This document shows positions 1 to 7,804 of a DNA stretch of 59,693 nucleotides, in pieces. The notes beneath the pieces were generated by a model. That model saw only the letters and a program-made list of their open reading frames with translations. It was not told the origin of the DNA and did no database searches. Both the position numbers and the translations under genes were made by a program. The stretch is from DATATV01 sp035551355. Lineage in GTDB: Bacteria > Actinomycetota > Actinomycetes > Mycobacteriales > Pseudonocardiaceae. Location: NCBI GenBank assembly GCA_035551355.1, contig DASZNF010000123.1, positions 1 to 59,693 on the forward strand. Reading direction: 5' to 3'. The stretch's first letter is position 1, and every line of letters begins with the position of its first letter.

Positions 1-197
1 AACGCTTCACCGTTGCGGGCTGCCGACATCAGGTCCGACCGGAAGCTGTCCGCCTGCGTGCGATTCCGGTAAGACTCAGAGAACTGCTGGCCCTCGACCA
101 GCCATCGCACGACGTAGCGCGCCGACGTCTTGCCCGCGCTGGTGACCCGTCGCCTGGTTTGGAGCTTGTACACCCGCACGTTGTAGGTGGTCGGCAT
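1..197 (-). CDS. Tyrosine site-specific integrase, N-terminus only (cut by window edge)
   Basis: Only the first 65 residues are present, starting MPTTYNVRVYKLQTRRR at 197 and running off the left edge. The beta-strand-rich start, with a YVVRWLVEGQQFSESY stretch followed by RTQADSFRSDL, is what N-terminal arm-binding domains of actinomycete integrases of the pSAM2/AICE kind look like. The catalytic R-H-R-Y half lies outside the window, so activity cannot be judged. The start ATG overlaps the stop of the upstream excisionase-like gene (TGATG), which is the usual xis-int arrangement. The product would catalyse integration and excision of the element whose remains fill 1-3.65 kb. The family call rests on this domain plus context. 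Confidence 0.8.
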   Translation of the reverse strand, partial: MPTTYNVRVYKLQTRRRVTSAGKTSARYVVRWLVEGQQFSESYRNRTQADSFRSDLMSAARNGEA

Positions 198-385
198 CAG
201 GCGGCATCCTCCAACGACTCGATCCAGCGGTCGAAGTCAGAGCGGTTGACTCGGATGTCACCGTTCGGGAGCTTGATGCAGCGCGGGGCCTTTCCCTTGA
301 CGCGCCAGTCGTAGAAGGTCGAGCGGGAGATCATCAGCGTGGCGCAGACTTCGGCGATCGTGAGCAGCGTGCGGGCCGCACTCAT
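197..385 (-). CDS. Excisionase / AlpA-like MerR-type HTH protein
   Basis: A 62-residue protein beginning MSAARTLLTIAEVCATLM. It has the compact winged-helix fold signature of AlpA/Xis proteins: LTIAEVCATLMISRSTFYDWR (helix-turn-helix), then GKAPRCIKLPNGDIRVNRSDFDRWI (wing and last helix). The open frame extends upstream to 451, but the ATG at 385 is preceded by a good ribosome site (GGAAGGAAAG, about 8 nt upstream), so that start was chosen. It overlaps the integrase start by one base, implying coupled translation. Known family role: directs integrase towards excision and often represses the operon. Confidence 0.85.
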   Translation of the reverse strand: MSAARTLLTIAEVCATLMISRSTFYDWRVKGKAPRCIKLPNGDIRVNRSDFDRWIESLEDAA

Positions 386-447
386 CGGTGTTCGCTTTCC
401 TTCCGGCGTGCGGGCGGGGCGTGATGACGGGTCGCGGTGAGCTGCCT

Positions 448-1713
448 TCACTCGGCACCACCGACCAATCGGAGAGGGACAGCCGTCCCAGCCGTACCAG
501 CGTCGTTTTCGCTGGTCGGTCCTGGTACGGCTTTTTCGGTGGGACGGCTTGAGTCGTACCAGTCATCCGAGCCGTACCGCTCTGAGCTGGGAAGTTGAGG
601 CTGGTACGGCTGGGACGGCTCCCCCTCTGCCGACGCGCCCAACTCCGGGCAATACCGCTGCCAGGAGTCCAGGAATTCGGCCCGCTGGTAGCCCTTGGCC
701 TGTCCCGTTCCGCGGAATCGGATGGTGGCCGATCGGATGCCGTACTCGCGCAGCAGCGACCCGAGTTTCATCGCGGTCAGCCCGGCCTGTCCAAACTCGC
801 CCCACGGTGATTCCGGGATGGCCCGCAGCCGGGACAGCAGCTCGGCCGTGGGTAGCGCGAGGTCGTCACCGAAGGCGGTGCGGCAGTCGACCAGCAGCCG
901 CATTCGGTCGGACATCTCCCCGGACTCCGTGGCCTCGGTGGTCATAGCCAATGCGGCGGCGCGGGCACGTTCGGGCCAGTTGCCCCCGGCGTGGTCGGCT
1001 ACCGCCACGAGCGGTTCCCAGGTGTCGGCGGCGCGGTCTTCGACCGGCATGGTCGGTTCGGCCCGCTCCAGCTCAGCCAGGTCGGCCCGCAGCCACGCGG
1101 TCAGTCGCTCTGCCAGTGCGCGCAGCGGCGCGCGGTCCCGGCGAGACCGGTAGGGGTCTGCCTTCTCCCCCGCAGCGCGGCGGCGCATGTGGACCACCAC
1201 GGCGCGGTCTTCGATGGTGTCGGGCATCGCGCCGATCCCGGCAAGGGCGGCCATGGCGAAGGTGGGGATGGTGACCACGGTGGAGCTGGCCGCGTCGTAG
1301 CGCAGCGCTGGCCGGCCGCGCTGGTGCCCGGCGTTGAGCAGGCCCCGGAGGTCTTCGTTGTCCCCGGCCTTCGGCCCGAAGATGGTGTCTGCCTCGTCGA
1401 CCAGCAGGGTAGGCGGGTCGGCGGTGATCGAGCGGTACACCGCAGCCGGGCTGGCGTTGACGGTGATCAACGGGTCGTGACCCCCGGCTTCCACGATGTC
1501 CAGCAGTCGCGACTTCCCGCAGCGGCGTTCCGGTGCACGGATGACCAGGCGCGGGGCGTGCGCCCACGCGGGTTGGGCGTGGCTAGCGGCGATCCAGAGG
1601 ACTACGGCGTCGGTGGCGTGGTCGCTGGGCATGACCACGTAGCGGGTCAGGATGGCGCGCAGCTCGTCGAGTAGGGCCGCGCCTTCGTTGGTCTTCTGGT
1701 TGGGCGTGCTCAT
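448..1713 (-). CDS. DUF3631 P-loop ATPase, element replication protein
   Basis: A 421-residue protein with an N-terminal P-loop region. The Walker A-like motif is PERRCGKSRLL (Lys67) and the Walker B-like motif is PPTLLVDEAD near residues 103-112. An AAA-like core follows: NEDLRGLLNAGHQRGRPALRYD, then DTIEDRAVVVHMRRR. This is the DUF3631 family found in actinomycete integrative elements and mycobacteriophages beside primase/helicase functions, so a role in element replication is inferred. The C-terminus, with a KLGSLLREYGIRSATIRFRG stretch and a serine/proline-rich tail, resembles the DNA-binding ends of such proteins. Its start overlaps the stop of the upstream DUF2742 gene (ATGA). Between this gene and the excisionase gene lies a short leader, 386-447. 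Confidence 0.8.
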   Translation of the reverse strand: MSTPNQKTNEGAALLDELRAILTRYVVMPSDHATDAVVLWIAASHAQPAWAHAPRLVIRAPERRCGKSRLLDIVEAGGHDPLITVNASPAAVYRSITADPPTLLVDEADTIFGPKAGDNEDLRGLLNAGHQRGRPALRYDAASSTVVTIPTFAMAALAGIGAMPDTIEDRAVVVHMRRRAAGEKADPYRSRRDRAPLRALAERLTAWLRADLAELERAEPTMPVEDRAADTWEPLVAVADHAGGNWPERARAAALAMTTEATESGEMSDRMRLLVDCRTAFGDDLALPTAELLSRLRAIPESPWGEFGQAGLTAMKLGSLLREYGIRSATIRFRGTGQAKGYQRAEFLDSWQRYCPELGASAEGEPSQPYQPQLPSSERYGSDDWYDSSRPTEKAVPGPTSENDAGTAGTAVPLRLVGGAE

Positions 1714-2279
1714 GCTGCGTTGTCCTCACGGTCGGCGTGGTCGATTGGCGCGATGGCGCGGAGTTGCGCGTCTCGCACGGTGAGCTGCGGGTCGGCCAGC
1801 AACTCGCGGTGCAGCCGCACGGCGCGCGACAGCCGGTTGATCCGCGCCTGTTCGTGCGGTGCGAGCTGGCCGCCGTAGCCGGGGCCGGGTTGTGCTCGGC
1901 GTAGCTCCAGTTCCAGGTGGCTCGGGCCGTAGCTGAACCGGCGCTGGTCGGTCCACGCGGCCGAGAGGTCGGCCGAGGTGGCCTTCTGACGGGTGAGGAT
2001 GGCCGCATCAGTCCGGTCGCACTCAGCGGCCAGTCGGGCGGCGATAGCGGCCGGGGTCGAGTCGTCCAGCCACGCCAACGCAGCCTGAGCGACAGCGGCA
2101 AGCTTGCGCGGATCACGGCCGGGTAGGTGCTGCCAGGCGGATGACCCGGCGACCGGGATGGTTCCGGCCTGGTGGGCGCGGTCGATCAGCGGTGCGAGCC
2201 AACGGCGAACGGCGGACGGGTCGGCGCGGTGCTCGGCGTTGTGGGCTCGCACGTAGTGGCGGAACTGGTCGTTGGTCAT
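1710..2279 (-). CDS. DUF2742-like element protein
   Basis: A 189-residue protein from the ATG at 2279 (MTNDQFRHYVRAHNAEH). The open frame reaches 2510, but its upstream part is low-complexity Arg/Pro sequence, so the internal start was chosen. The stretch GSSAWQHLPGRDPRKLAAVAQAALAW (around residues 45-70) matches the G-x-x-AW-x-x-LP-x-x-DP-x-K pattern of DUF2742 proteins, known from PhiRv1-type prophages and actinomycete elements next to DUF3631 genes. No biochemical role is established. It sits in an overlapping operon with the ATPase gene downstream and a tiny Cys-rich gene 2 nt upstream. Confidence 0.6.
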   Translation of the reverse strand: MTNDQFRHYVRAHNAEHRADPSAVRRWLAPLIDRAHQAGTIPVAGSSAWQHLPGRDPRKLAAVAQAALAWLDDSTPAAIAARLAAECDRTDAAILTRQKATSADLSAAWTDQRRFSYGPSHLELELRRAQPGPGYGGQLAPHEQARINRLSRAVRLHRELLADPQLTVRDAQLRAIAPIDHADREDNAA

Positions 2280-2281
2280 GG

Positions 2282-2449
2282 TCAGTCTCCACAGTGGTCG
2301 GTGTGCTGGTGGATGCGGCAGAACTGGCTGTCGGGCATCGCGTCCTCTCCACACAGGACTCCGGTCAGCACCGGGTCGGGAACGTCGTCCGGGATCACGG
2401 CCGCGCACAGCGCGCCGAGGTCGGCGGGGCAGTTCGTCGGGCTGGTCAT
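2282..2449 (-). CDS. Tiny Cys/His-rich protein of the element
   Basis: A 55-residue frame starting ATG at 2449 and ending TGA at 2282, only 2 nt before the DUF2742 start. It carries Cys7, Cys15, Cys33, Cys44 and Cys53 with His47, His49 and His52 (CRIHQHTDHC), a spacing that could bind zinc. The frame is tightly packed in the operon and is better supported than the longer competing frames over the same bases, which are Arg/Pro-rich. Small zinc-ribbon-like proteins are common in these elements. Function unknown. Confidence 0.55.
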   Translation of the reverse strand: MTSPTNCPADLGALCAAVIPDDVPDPVLTGVLCGEDAMPDSQFCRIHQHTDHCGD

Positions 2450-2541
2450 GATTGGCCTCGGCAGTGACGTTGGGTGACTGATTTGGGGTAAGGGGTGCCG
2501 TGGCGGGCACCCGGTGCGGGTGTCGCCTGGTGATCGATGTG

Positions 2542-2637
2542 GGGTTAGATCGGTGGGTTAGGTGCCGGTGGGCGGGTTAGGTTCGTAACTCGCCCGGTTA
2601 GCTGACCTCACACATGTCCTGGCCAGCGGGTAGTTAG
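2542..2637. repeat. Iteron-like GGTTAG direct repeats
   Basis: Five copies of (G)GGTTAG on the + strand, at 2542, 2555, 2574, 2596 and (GTTAG only) 2633, with spacings of 13, 19, 22 and about 37 nt. They lie in the only real intergenic gap of the element, between the traB-like gene end and the small Cys-rich gene. Such clusters serve as replication iterons or regulator binding sites in mobile elements. The role here is inference. Confidence 0.5.
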
Positions 2638-2639
2638 CC

Positions 2640-2733
2640 GAGTGAGGCGAGTGACCCGGTGCCCAGCGCCCCCGCCGCAGGGGCGGAAACCGTGGTGTCG
2701 GCGGGGGTACCGGGCAGCTCACTCACGTCACTC
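2640..2733. repeat. Inverted GAGTGA(G/C) repeat pairs at the 3' end of the translocase gene (possible transfer locus)
   Basis: The + strand has GAGTGAG (2640-2646) followed by GAGTGAC (2649-2655). About 65 bp further on come CTCACTC (2718-2724) and GTCACTC (2727-2733), the reverse complements. The right arm overlaps the stop region of the FtsK/TraB-like gene. Actinomycete TraB translocases recognise short repeated octamers in a cis locus (clt) that often lies beside traB. The arrangement fits, but the sequence is not the classic pSVH1 octamer. Confidence 0.4.
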
Positions 2734-3642
2734 GTCTTCGTCCAGGTCGGCCGTGGCCCGCTGCGCGAGAGTGTCACGGATGGTGACCGGATCGACCGGG
2801 TAGCGGTTGCCGGTGGACGGAACCTTGATGCCGTGCTCACGGCCCAGCAGCTCCCGCAGCGACACGCCGTTCAGCTCCCGGTACGGACCCCAGTCCGGGG
2901 CCAGTTCCCGCAGCAGCGCGGGCACATCCGCCACCCCCACCGGCTCCGTGCCGAGTACCGCGTCCAGGTCCTCCAACAGGTCCCGCGTGGTGGCGATCTG
3001 GCGTGTCGGGTGTGGACGGTTACCACCGGGCACGCCCTTGCCGCGCTTGGCAATCGCGGCCATCGCACGCTCGATCAGCGGAGTCACCTGGTCGTTGTCG
3101 CGGGCCACGTCCAGGAAGTACACCTGCACGATCTCGCTACGCTGCCCCGTGAAGCCCTTCACCACCGCCGTTCCCCGGTCCGTACCCGGAATCAACTCCG
3201 TCGCCCGGTGCCCAGCCGCGTACGCGCCCTGACCCAGCAAGGCATCGTTGGCCACGTGATCCCCGACGGCGAACGCGATCCCGTTGGAGCAGTTCCGGGT
3301 CACATCCCTAGGCATGGAGTCCTTCGTGGGCGCTTGGGTGGACACCAGCATGTGAATCCCGCGTTTACGGCCCAACCGCACGATGTCGATCAACAGCTGG
3401 GAGATCTCCGCGCCGTAGACCTTGTGCTGGATGGCCACATGCGCCTCTTCCAGCAGCGCGAACAACGGATGCAGACCGGCGACTTTGTTGGCCAGGTCGC
3501 GGGTGACGGCGGGTTCTTCGTGGTCGATGAGCAGGTTCCCGCGCCGCTGCACCTCGGCGTGCAGCTCCCGCAGGTCGGCCGCGCGCAGGCCGGACAGAGG
3601 ACCCGCGCCCAGCCGCTGGCCACAGTGGCGCATGCCAGCCAT
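2728..3642 (-). pseudogene. FtsK/TraB-type DNA translocase, N-terminally truncated
   Basis: About 300 C-terminal residues of a conjugative FtsK/SpoIIIE-like translocase remain. They include the Walker B region (HPLFALLEEAHVAIQ), LIDIVRLGRKRGIHMLVSTQAP, and RNCSNGIAFAVGDHVANDALLG, hallmarks of actinomycete element translocases that move double-stranded DNA between mycelial cells. The Walker A half is absent. An in-frame TGA lies at 3652, four codons above the apparent ATG, and sequence beyond about 3640 no longer resembles the family. Intact relatives are considerably longer, so the gene was probably cut when the right end of the element was lost. The remaining piece cannot power translocation. 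Confidence 0.8.
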
Positions 3643-3679
3643 CTGTGCTGGTCAACCGCGTGGCGCACGTCACCGTTTA

Positions 3680-3703
3680 CGGAAGAAATACGCGGTTCTT
3701 CCG
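3680..3703. other. Inverted repeat near the broken end of the mobile element
   Basis: CGGAAGAA (3680-3687), an 8-nt spacer and TTCTTCCG (3696-3703) form a perfect 8-bp inverted repeat in a locally AT-richer patch. It sits between the truncated translocase gene and the small membrane protein gene, close to where element-like sequence stops. It could be an operator, a short hairpin or a scar of the rearrangement. No specific role can be assigned. Confidence 0.4.
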
Positions 3704-3823
3704 ATGCGATGCACTGTATGGCGGCCGCGCGATCCGCGCGCCGCACTCTGGATTCGCGATATGGCTCCGCCCGGGTCCTCCGGGCGGAAGCCAACCGCGA
3801 ACGGACACTATGAGGAGGAAACA

Positions 3824-3976
3824 GTGACTGCTGTGTACACGGTTTTTGCGGTCGAGGGTGGCTCTGCGCTGGTTCTCGCATCTTTGCTGGCTGTCTGGGC
3901 CGGGCGGCGCTTCACTCCTCGTGTGGCCGTCGCCGCGACCGAGACGTCCCCCACCACCGCGTCCGTCACCGAGTAA
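3824..3976 (+). CDS. Small single-pass membrane protein (50 aa)
   Basis: A GTG start at 3824 sits directly after an excellent ribosome site (GAGGAGGAAACA). The encoded peptide begins MTAVYTVFAVEGG, has one hydrophobic helix (SALVLASLLAVWAG), a positively charged stop-transfer RRFTPR, and a Thr/Ser/Val-rich tail ending SVTE. The strong Shine-Dalgarno site and the single-helix layout argue that it is translated, although it is below the size usually annotated. Its 3' end faces the symporter gene 38 nt away. No family was recognised. It may be a small regulator or subunit, or belong to the truncated element. Confidence 0.5.
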   Translation: MTAVYTVFAVEGGSALVLASLLAVWAGRRFTPRVAVAATETSPTTASVTE

Positions 3977-4014
3977 GCCACGAACAAGCAGGACACGGGG
4001 ACATCGCACGGAGT

Positions 4015-5373
4015 TCAGTTGGCATCGGAGGGTGCCTTCTCTCCTTCGGTGTCCCCGGCCTCGATAGCTTCCATGGGCACGCCCGCCGTCTCCTTCAGCT
4101 TGATGATCGGCACCAAGGCGACCAGCGCGGCGGCGATCAGGTAGTAGGCAGGCCAGTCCTTGTCGCCGGTGGCGTTGATCAGTGCGGTGACCACGAAACC
4201 CGCGGTCCCGCCGAAGATCGCGGTGGACACGTTGTAGCCGATGGCGAAGGAGCCGTAGCGCACCCTGGTCGGGAACATCGCCGGGAACGTGGAGCCGATC
4301 ACCGCGAGAATCAGCACCAACAGGAACGCCACGACGGCGAAGCCCAGCACCAGCGCCCACACACTGCCCATCTGCATCAGCCGGATGCACGGCCAGCTCA
4401 GCACGATGAAGCCGATACACGAGGTGAGCAGCAGGGGTTTGCGGCCGATCCGGTCGGAGAGGCCACCGAACAGCCAGATCACCGCCATCTGCCCGGCCTC
4501 CACCGCGATGATGATGATCGAGGACGTGGTGTCGCTGACGTGCAGTTGGTCGGTGAAGTAGGACGGCATGGTCGTCAGCAGCAGATAGTCGGCCACGTTG
4601 AGCAGGATCACGATGGCGACCAGTTGCAGGATGGTGCGCCAGTGATTCTGGAAGGTCTCCCTGATCGGCGCCTTCTCCGCCTTCTCGCCACGGTCTGCCA
4701 GAGCCCGGAAGGTCGGCGTGTCCTCCAGCCTGATCCGCAGGTACAGACCGGTCAGGCCCAGTGGCAGCGCGACGAAGAACGGGATCCGCCAACCCCAGCT
4801 GTAGAGCTGATCATGGGTCAGGCCCAGGGTGATGGCCAGCACCACGACCTGGCCGAGGATGTAACCGCTGAGTGTGCCGAACTCCAGGAAGCTGCCGAAG
4901 AAGCCTCGTCGTTTCCTCGGTGCGTATTCGGAGATGAATGTCGCCGCGCCGCCGTACTCACCGCCGGTGGAGAAGCCCTGGATCAGTCGCAGCAGCATGA
5001 TCAGCACCAGCGCGCCGACGCCGAAGGTCTTGTAGGTCGGTAGCACGCCGACCAGGAAGGTGCAGCTGCACATCAGGATGATGGTCAGTGCGAGCACCCG
5101 CTGCCGGCCCAGCTTGTCACCGAGCGGGCCGAAGAACAGGCCACCGAGCGGTCGTACCACGAATCCCACCGCGAGCAGGCCCAGCGACTCGACCTCCGCG
5201 TTGCCGCCGGGGAAGAACAGATTGCCGATCGCGGTGGCGATGACCCCGGACGTGAAAATGCTGTAGTCGTACCACTCCGTTGCGTTACCGATCGCGGAGG
5301 CGATCACCGCACGACGCACGGTCTTGAGGTCCGGCGCTGGTCCATCTGCCGCGGCTGCGTCAGCTGTCGTCAT
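4015..5373 (-). CDS. MHS-family (ProP/ShiA-like) metabolite:H+ symporter
   Basis: A 452-residue, 12-helix MFS transporter of the metabolite:H+ symporter family. The start is MTTADAAAADGPAPD, then VRRAVIASAIGNATEWYDY, the signature at the first helix of ProP/ShiA/KgtP proteins. GPLGDKLGRQRVL is the loop 2-3 MFS motif and GGLSDRIGRKPLLL its second-half copy. LRLIQGFSTGGEYGGAATFISEYAPRKRRG is the family's helix 4-5 signature. Substrates in the family include proline, betaine, shikimate and dicarboxylates; the sequence does not decide among them. The gene stands alone, with an AT-rich upstream stretch (5374-5513) likely to hold its promoter. Confidence 0.9.
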   Translation of the reverse strand: MTTADAAAADGPAPDLKTVRRAVIASAIGNATEWYDYSIFTSGVIATAIGNLFFPGGNAEVESLGLLAVGFVVRPLGGLFFGPLGDKLGRQRVLALTIILMCSCTFLVGVLPTYKTFGVGALVLIMLLRLIQGFSTGGEYGGAATFISEYAPRKRRGFFGSFLEFGTLSGYILGQVVVLAITLGLTHDQLYSWGWRIPFFVALPLGLTGLYLRIRLEDTPTFRALADRGEKAEKAPIRETFQNHWRTILQLVAIVILLNVADYLLLTTMPSYFTDQLHVSDTTSSIIIIAVEAGQMAVIWLFGGLSDRIGRKPLLLTSCIGFIVLSWPCIRLMQMGSVWALVLGFAVVAFLLVLILAVIGSTFPAMFPTRVRYGSFAIGYNVSTAIFGGTAGFVVTALINATGDKDWPAYYLIAAALVALVPIIKLKETAGVPMEAIEAGDTEGEKAPSDAN

Positions 5374-5513
5374 GTTTGCCTCACGCGGGGTGTAGTCCGA
5401 TTGGGTCGTTCGACCCTAGGGGGATCACGACCCGCCTCGCCACAAGGTGTGTGAATTGTCCGAATAACCTGCCCGATTTGTTCTTTATTCGTCGATAAGT
5501 ACTGTTGCAAGGT

Positions 5514-5732
5514 TCAGCGGGCACTGCCGCGACGCCGCCCGCACGGCGCCCAGCCGGTTGGCGAGCGGTTGGGAATCACCTCATGTCGTCGAGTTCGCGG
5601 ACACGGCCACCACCCGGCCTTGCTCTCCCAGCAGTGCAACGTATGCCCCGCCAACACCGTCCGCGGCGCCCCCGACGCCAGCAGATCGGTGCAGCAGAAC
5701 ACCGCATCCGGCGGCCGCGCCAACTCCGGCAA
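5514..5732 (-). pseudogene. Remnant of a LacI-family regulator
   Basis: A short minus-strand frame contains ARPPDAVFCCTDLLASGA, closely matching the RPDAVFxxNDLLAxGA segment of the effector-binding domain of LacI-family repressors. After it the reading frame degenerates: one alternative frame reads AYVALLGEQGRVVAVSANS and then stops. No DNA-binding domain or complete ligand domain remains around it. This is a decayed fragment in the 5374-5825 gap. Apart from this, the gap holds the symporter's upstream region and a short tandem repeat. Confidence 0.4.
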
Positions 5733-5742
5733 ACCTCTGATA

Positions 5743-5800
5743 ACCGGCCAGCCGCTGATCCCCGGTCGGCCGCTGATCCCCGGTCGGCCGGTCGGCCGCC
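5743..5800. repeat. Short GC-rich tandem repeat (CGGCCGCTGATCCCCGGT unit)
   Basis: About two and a half copies of an 18-bp unit, CGGCCGCTGATCCCCGGT, followed by degenerate CGGCCGGT and CGGCCGCCGATC copies. It lies between the LacI remnant and the end of the VOC gene and looks like slippage-generated filler. Confidence 0.6.
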
Positions 5801-5825
5801 GATCACCGCGATTCGGCGCCAGCCT

Positions 5826-6266
5826 TCAGCCGAGCTGCTCGGCGAGTCCGACGATGATGCCTTCGGGACCGCGGACGTAGCAGAGCCGATAGATGTTCTC
5901 GTACCGCTCCAGCGCACCGACGAGTTCGGCGCCGTGGGTGCGCAGGCGGGCAAGGACGTCCTCGACGTCGTCGACCGCGAACATGATGCGCCGAATGCCC
6001 AGTGTGTTCGCCGGCGCGTCTTTCGGCTCGGGGGTGACGACCTTCGGCCGGTGGAACTTCGCCAGCTCCACTCGTCCGTGGCCGTCCGGGGTCCGCAGCA
6101 TGGCGACGTCCTGCCGGACGTCCTCAAGCCCGATGACACGTTCCGCTCCGCGCCATTCGAGCGGCCCCTTCCCCTCCAACTCCATGCCCAGTTCCACGAA
6201 GAACGCAATGACCGCGTCAAGGTCGTCGACGACGATGAGGACGTTGTCCATCCGCTGGATCGCCAC
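5826..6266 (-). CDS. VOC (glyoxalase/bleomycin-resistance) superfamily protein
   Basis: A 146-residue protein with two beta-alpha-beta-beta-beta modules: MDNVLIVVDDLDAVIAFFVELGM and RRIMFAVDDVEDVLARLRTHGAELV, ending in IYRLCYVRGPEGIIVGLAEQ, whose EG-I-V-x-LAE is the usual last metal-ligand strand. The GTG at 6266 is chosen because AAGGAGG lies about 6 nt upstream; the frame continues upstream without further homology. Family members bind a divalent metal and act as lyases, dioxygenases or drug-binding proteins. Substrate unknown. It is divergent from the GNAT gene, with 200 bp between. Confidence 0.8.
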   Translation of the reverse strand: MAIQRMDNVLIVVDDLDAVIAFFVELGMELEGKGPLEWRGAERVIGLEDVRQDVAMLRTPDGHGRVELAKFHRPKVVTPEPKDAPANTLGIRRIMFAVDDVEDVLARLRTHGAELVGALERYENIYRLCYVRGPEGIIVGLAEQLG

Positions 6267-6467
6267 GCTGGGCCTCCTTCGTCCGGTGCGGCCATGGTGG
6301 CAGCTCTGCCCTTGGGACGGAGTCGCCAAGCCATTCTCGGCATCCTCGGAGCCCAGCCATGGGGGCTCGATTCGGGGCTCAGTTGACCTGCGGTCGGCGG
6401 CTTCTGTGTCCGGGCCCGGACGAAACCCGGTTGCGGCAACAGGTCTGCGCGCCGGACGCTGGTCAGC

Positions 6468-6950
6468 GTGGGTGATCTCATAGTGCGGGCCGCCGCGGCC
6501 CAGGACGCGGAGTTTCTCGCCGACATGCTGGTGGAGGCGGCGAACGCGCCGCGGTTCGAGCGAGAGCGGGCGGAGTTGCTGGCGAACCCCGAGGTCGCTG
6601 GTTACCTCGACGGATGGCCGCGGACCACCGACCTCGGCGTGGTGGCCGTCGACGACGCACCGGCCGGGGCGGCCTGGTTGCGGTTCTTCACCGCGGACGC
6701 GCCCGCCTTCGGGTTCGTGCGGGCCGACATTCCGGAACTGGCCATCGGGGTCGAGGCGGCGCGGCGCGGGCGAGGAGTGGGGCGCCTGCTCCTGCGCGCC
6801 CTCCACGAGGCCGCCAGGCAACAGGGGATCCGGCAGATCAGCCTCAGCGTGGACCGGGCCAACCCGGCCGCTCGCCTCTACCTGGCCGAGGGCTATCGCG
6901 TGGTCCACCACCGCGAGAACTCCGACACGATGCTGCTCGACCTGGCCTGA
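6468..6950 (+). CDS. GNAT-family N-acetyltransferase
   Basis: A 160-residue protein starting at a GTG (GDLIVRAAAAQDAEFLADML). The acetyl-CoA binding motif A is clear: LAIGVEAARRGRGVGRLLLRALHEAARQQGIRQISLSV, containing R-x-x-G-x-G/A (RRGRGVG). Motif B follows with NPAARLYLAEGYRVVHHRENSDTMLLDL. It transfers an acetyl group from acetyl-CoA to an unknown amine. It ends 10 nt before the end of the convergent PP2C-like gene. Confidence 0.85.
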   Translation: MGDLIVRAAAAQDAEFLADMLVEAANAPRFERERAELLANPEVAGYLDGWPRTTDLGVVAVDDAPAGAAWLRFFTADAPAFGFVRADIPELAIGVEAARRGRGVGRLLLRALHEAARQQGIRQISLSVDRANPAARLYLAEGYRVVHHRENSDTMLLDLA

Positions 6951-6960
6951 ACCAACGAGA

Positions 6961-7788
6961 TCAGAACCGGACCACGGCCAGCGCCTGGTCGTCGTGCCGT
7001 TTCGACCGCGGCCACCGCACGCCGCCCGGGTCGTCCCGCTCCGCCGCGCGCACCTGGGCCAGTACCTCGCCCACCCCACGCTCCTCGGCGATCCGCAGCA
7101 CTCGCGACCAGTCGAACAGCCCGTAGTCGTCCACCCCGCAGGACACCCCGTCGCTGGCCAGCACCACGGCCCGCACCCGCGATCGCGGCCATCGCCGGGT
7201 CCGGGCCTGCGCGGCCGCGGCCGGGTCGGCTTCGGCGACCCAGAAACCGCCGGGCACGTTGCGCAGCCTGCCGGTCCGATCAGCGCCCACCCGCAGTGCG
7301 GCCGCATGGTCGGCGCCGAATCCGCCGCCGCCGCGCAGCCGGTCCCGGTATCCGCCGCCGCTGGGGCGCAGCGCGGCCAGCCGGTCGTCGGTCAGCGGAT
7401 CAGGTCCGTCCACCGTGTACACAACGATCGGAGAATCGGCCAGTACCAAGCCGTCCACCGTGTCCTCGGTCCACCGGAGGATGGCCACGGTCGACGACGG
7501 CGAGGCGCCTGGGCGCAATCCGTGCGAGTCGGCGAGAGCGGTGATGGCCGCCGCGAGCACGTCGGTCAAGGCGGCATCCGGAGCCTCGGTCAGCCGGCGG
7601 GCCAGTTCCATGGACAGCTGCTCGGCGTACCAGCCGCCGCCGCGCATTTCGGGGCGCAACTCGGTCGCGCCGTCCAGCAGCAGCACCGCGTTCGGCAGCA
7701 GGACGACCCGGTCTTCGGTGGGCCGCTTACGTCCGTCGACGCCCACGCCCGCCGCCTCGGCGACCTCCACCATCGGCTCGTCCCCCAT
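6961..7788 (-). CDS. PP2C-like protein phosphatase domain protein
   Basis: A 275-residue protein from the ATG at 7788 (MGDEPMVEVAEAAG; a second ATG lies at 7773). PP2C signatures are partly kept: GVDGRKRPTEDRVVLLPNAVLLLDGATE near the N-terminus (acidic metal ligands), ASPSSTVAILRW and GLVLADSPIVVY in the core, and RAVVLASDGVSCGVDDYG, the ASDG hallmark. The C-terminus has KRHDDQALAVVRF, matching the final DD-T-hxxh strand. It probably dephosphorylates Ser/Thr on a protein, but the substrate is unknown. It is divergent from the HTH/Clp-N pair and shares with it a 27-bp-spaced pair of palindromic operators, so co-regulation is likely. Confidence 0.75.
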   Translation of the reverse strand: MGDEPMVEVAEAAGVGVDGRKRPTEDRVVLLPNAVLLLDGATELRPEMRGGGWYAEQLSMELARRLTEAPDAALTDVLAAAITALADSHGLRPGASPSSTVAILRWTEDTVDGLVLADSPIVVYTVDGPDPLTDDRLAALRPSGGGYRDRLRGGGGFGADHAAALRVGADRTGRLRNVPGGFWVAEADPAAAAQARTRRWPRSRVRAVVLASDGVSCGVDDYGLFDWSRVLRIAEERGVGEVLAQVRAAERDDPGGVRWPRSKRHDDQALAVVRF

Positions 7789-7804
7789 GTCGATCAGCCT
7801 ATCC

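Noticed and set aside
1..3703. tRNA gene or att repeat flanking the mobile element
   Set aside because: No cloverleaf or matching direct repeat was found near 3.6-3.8 kb. The integrase-proximal end is outside the window.
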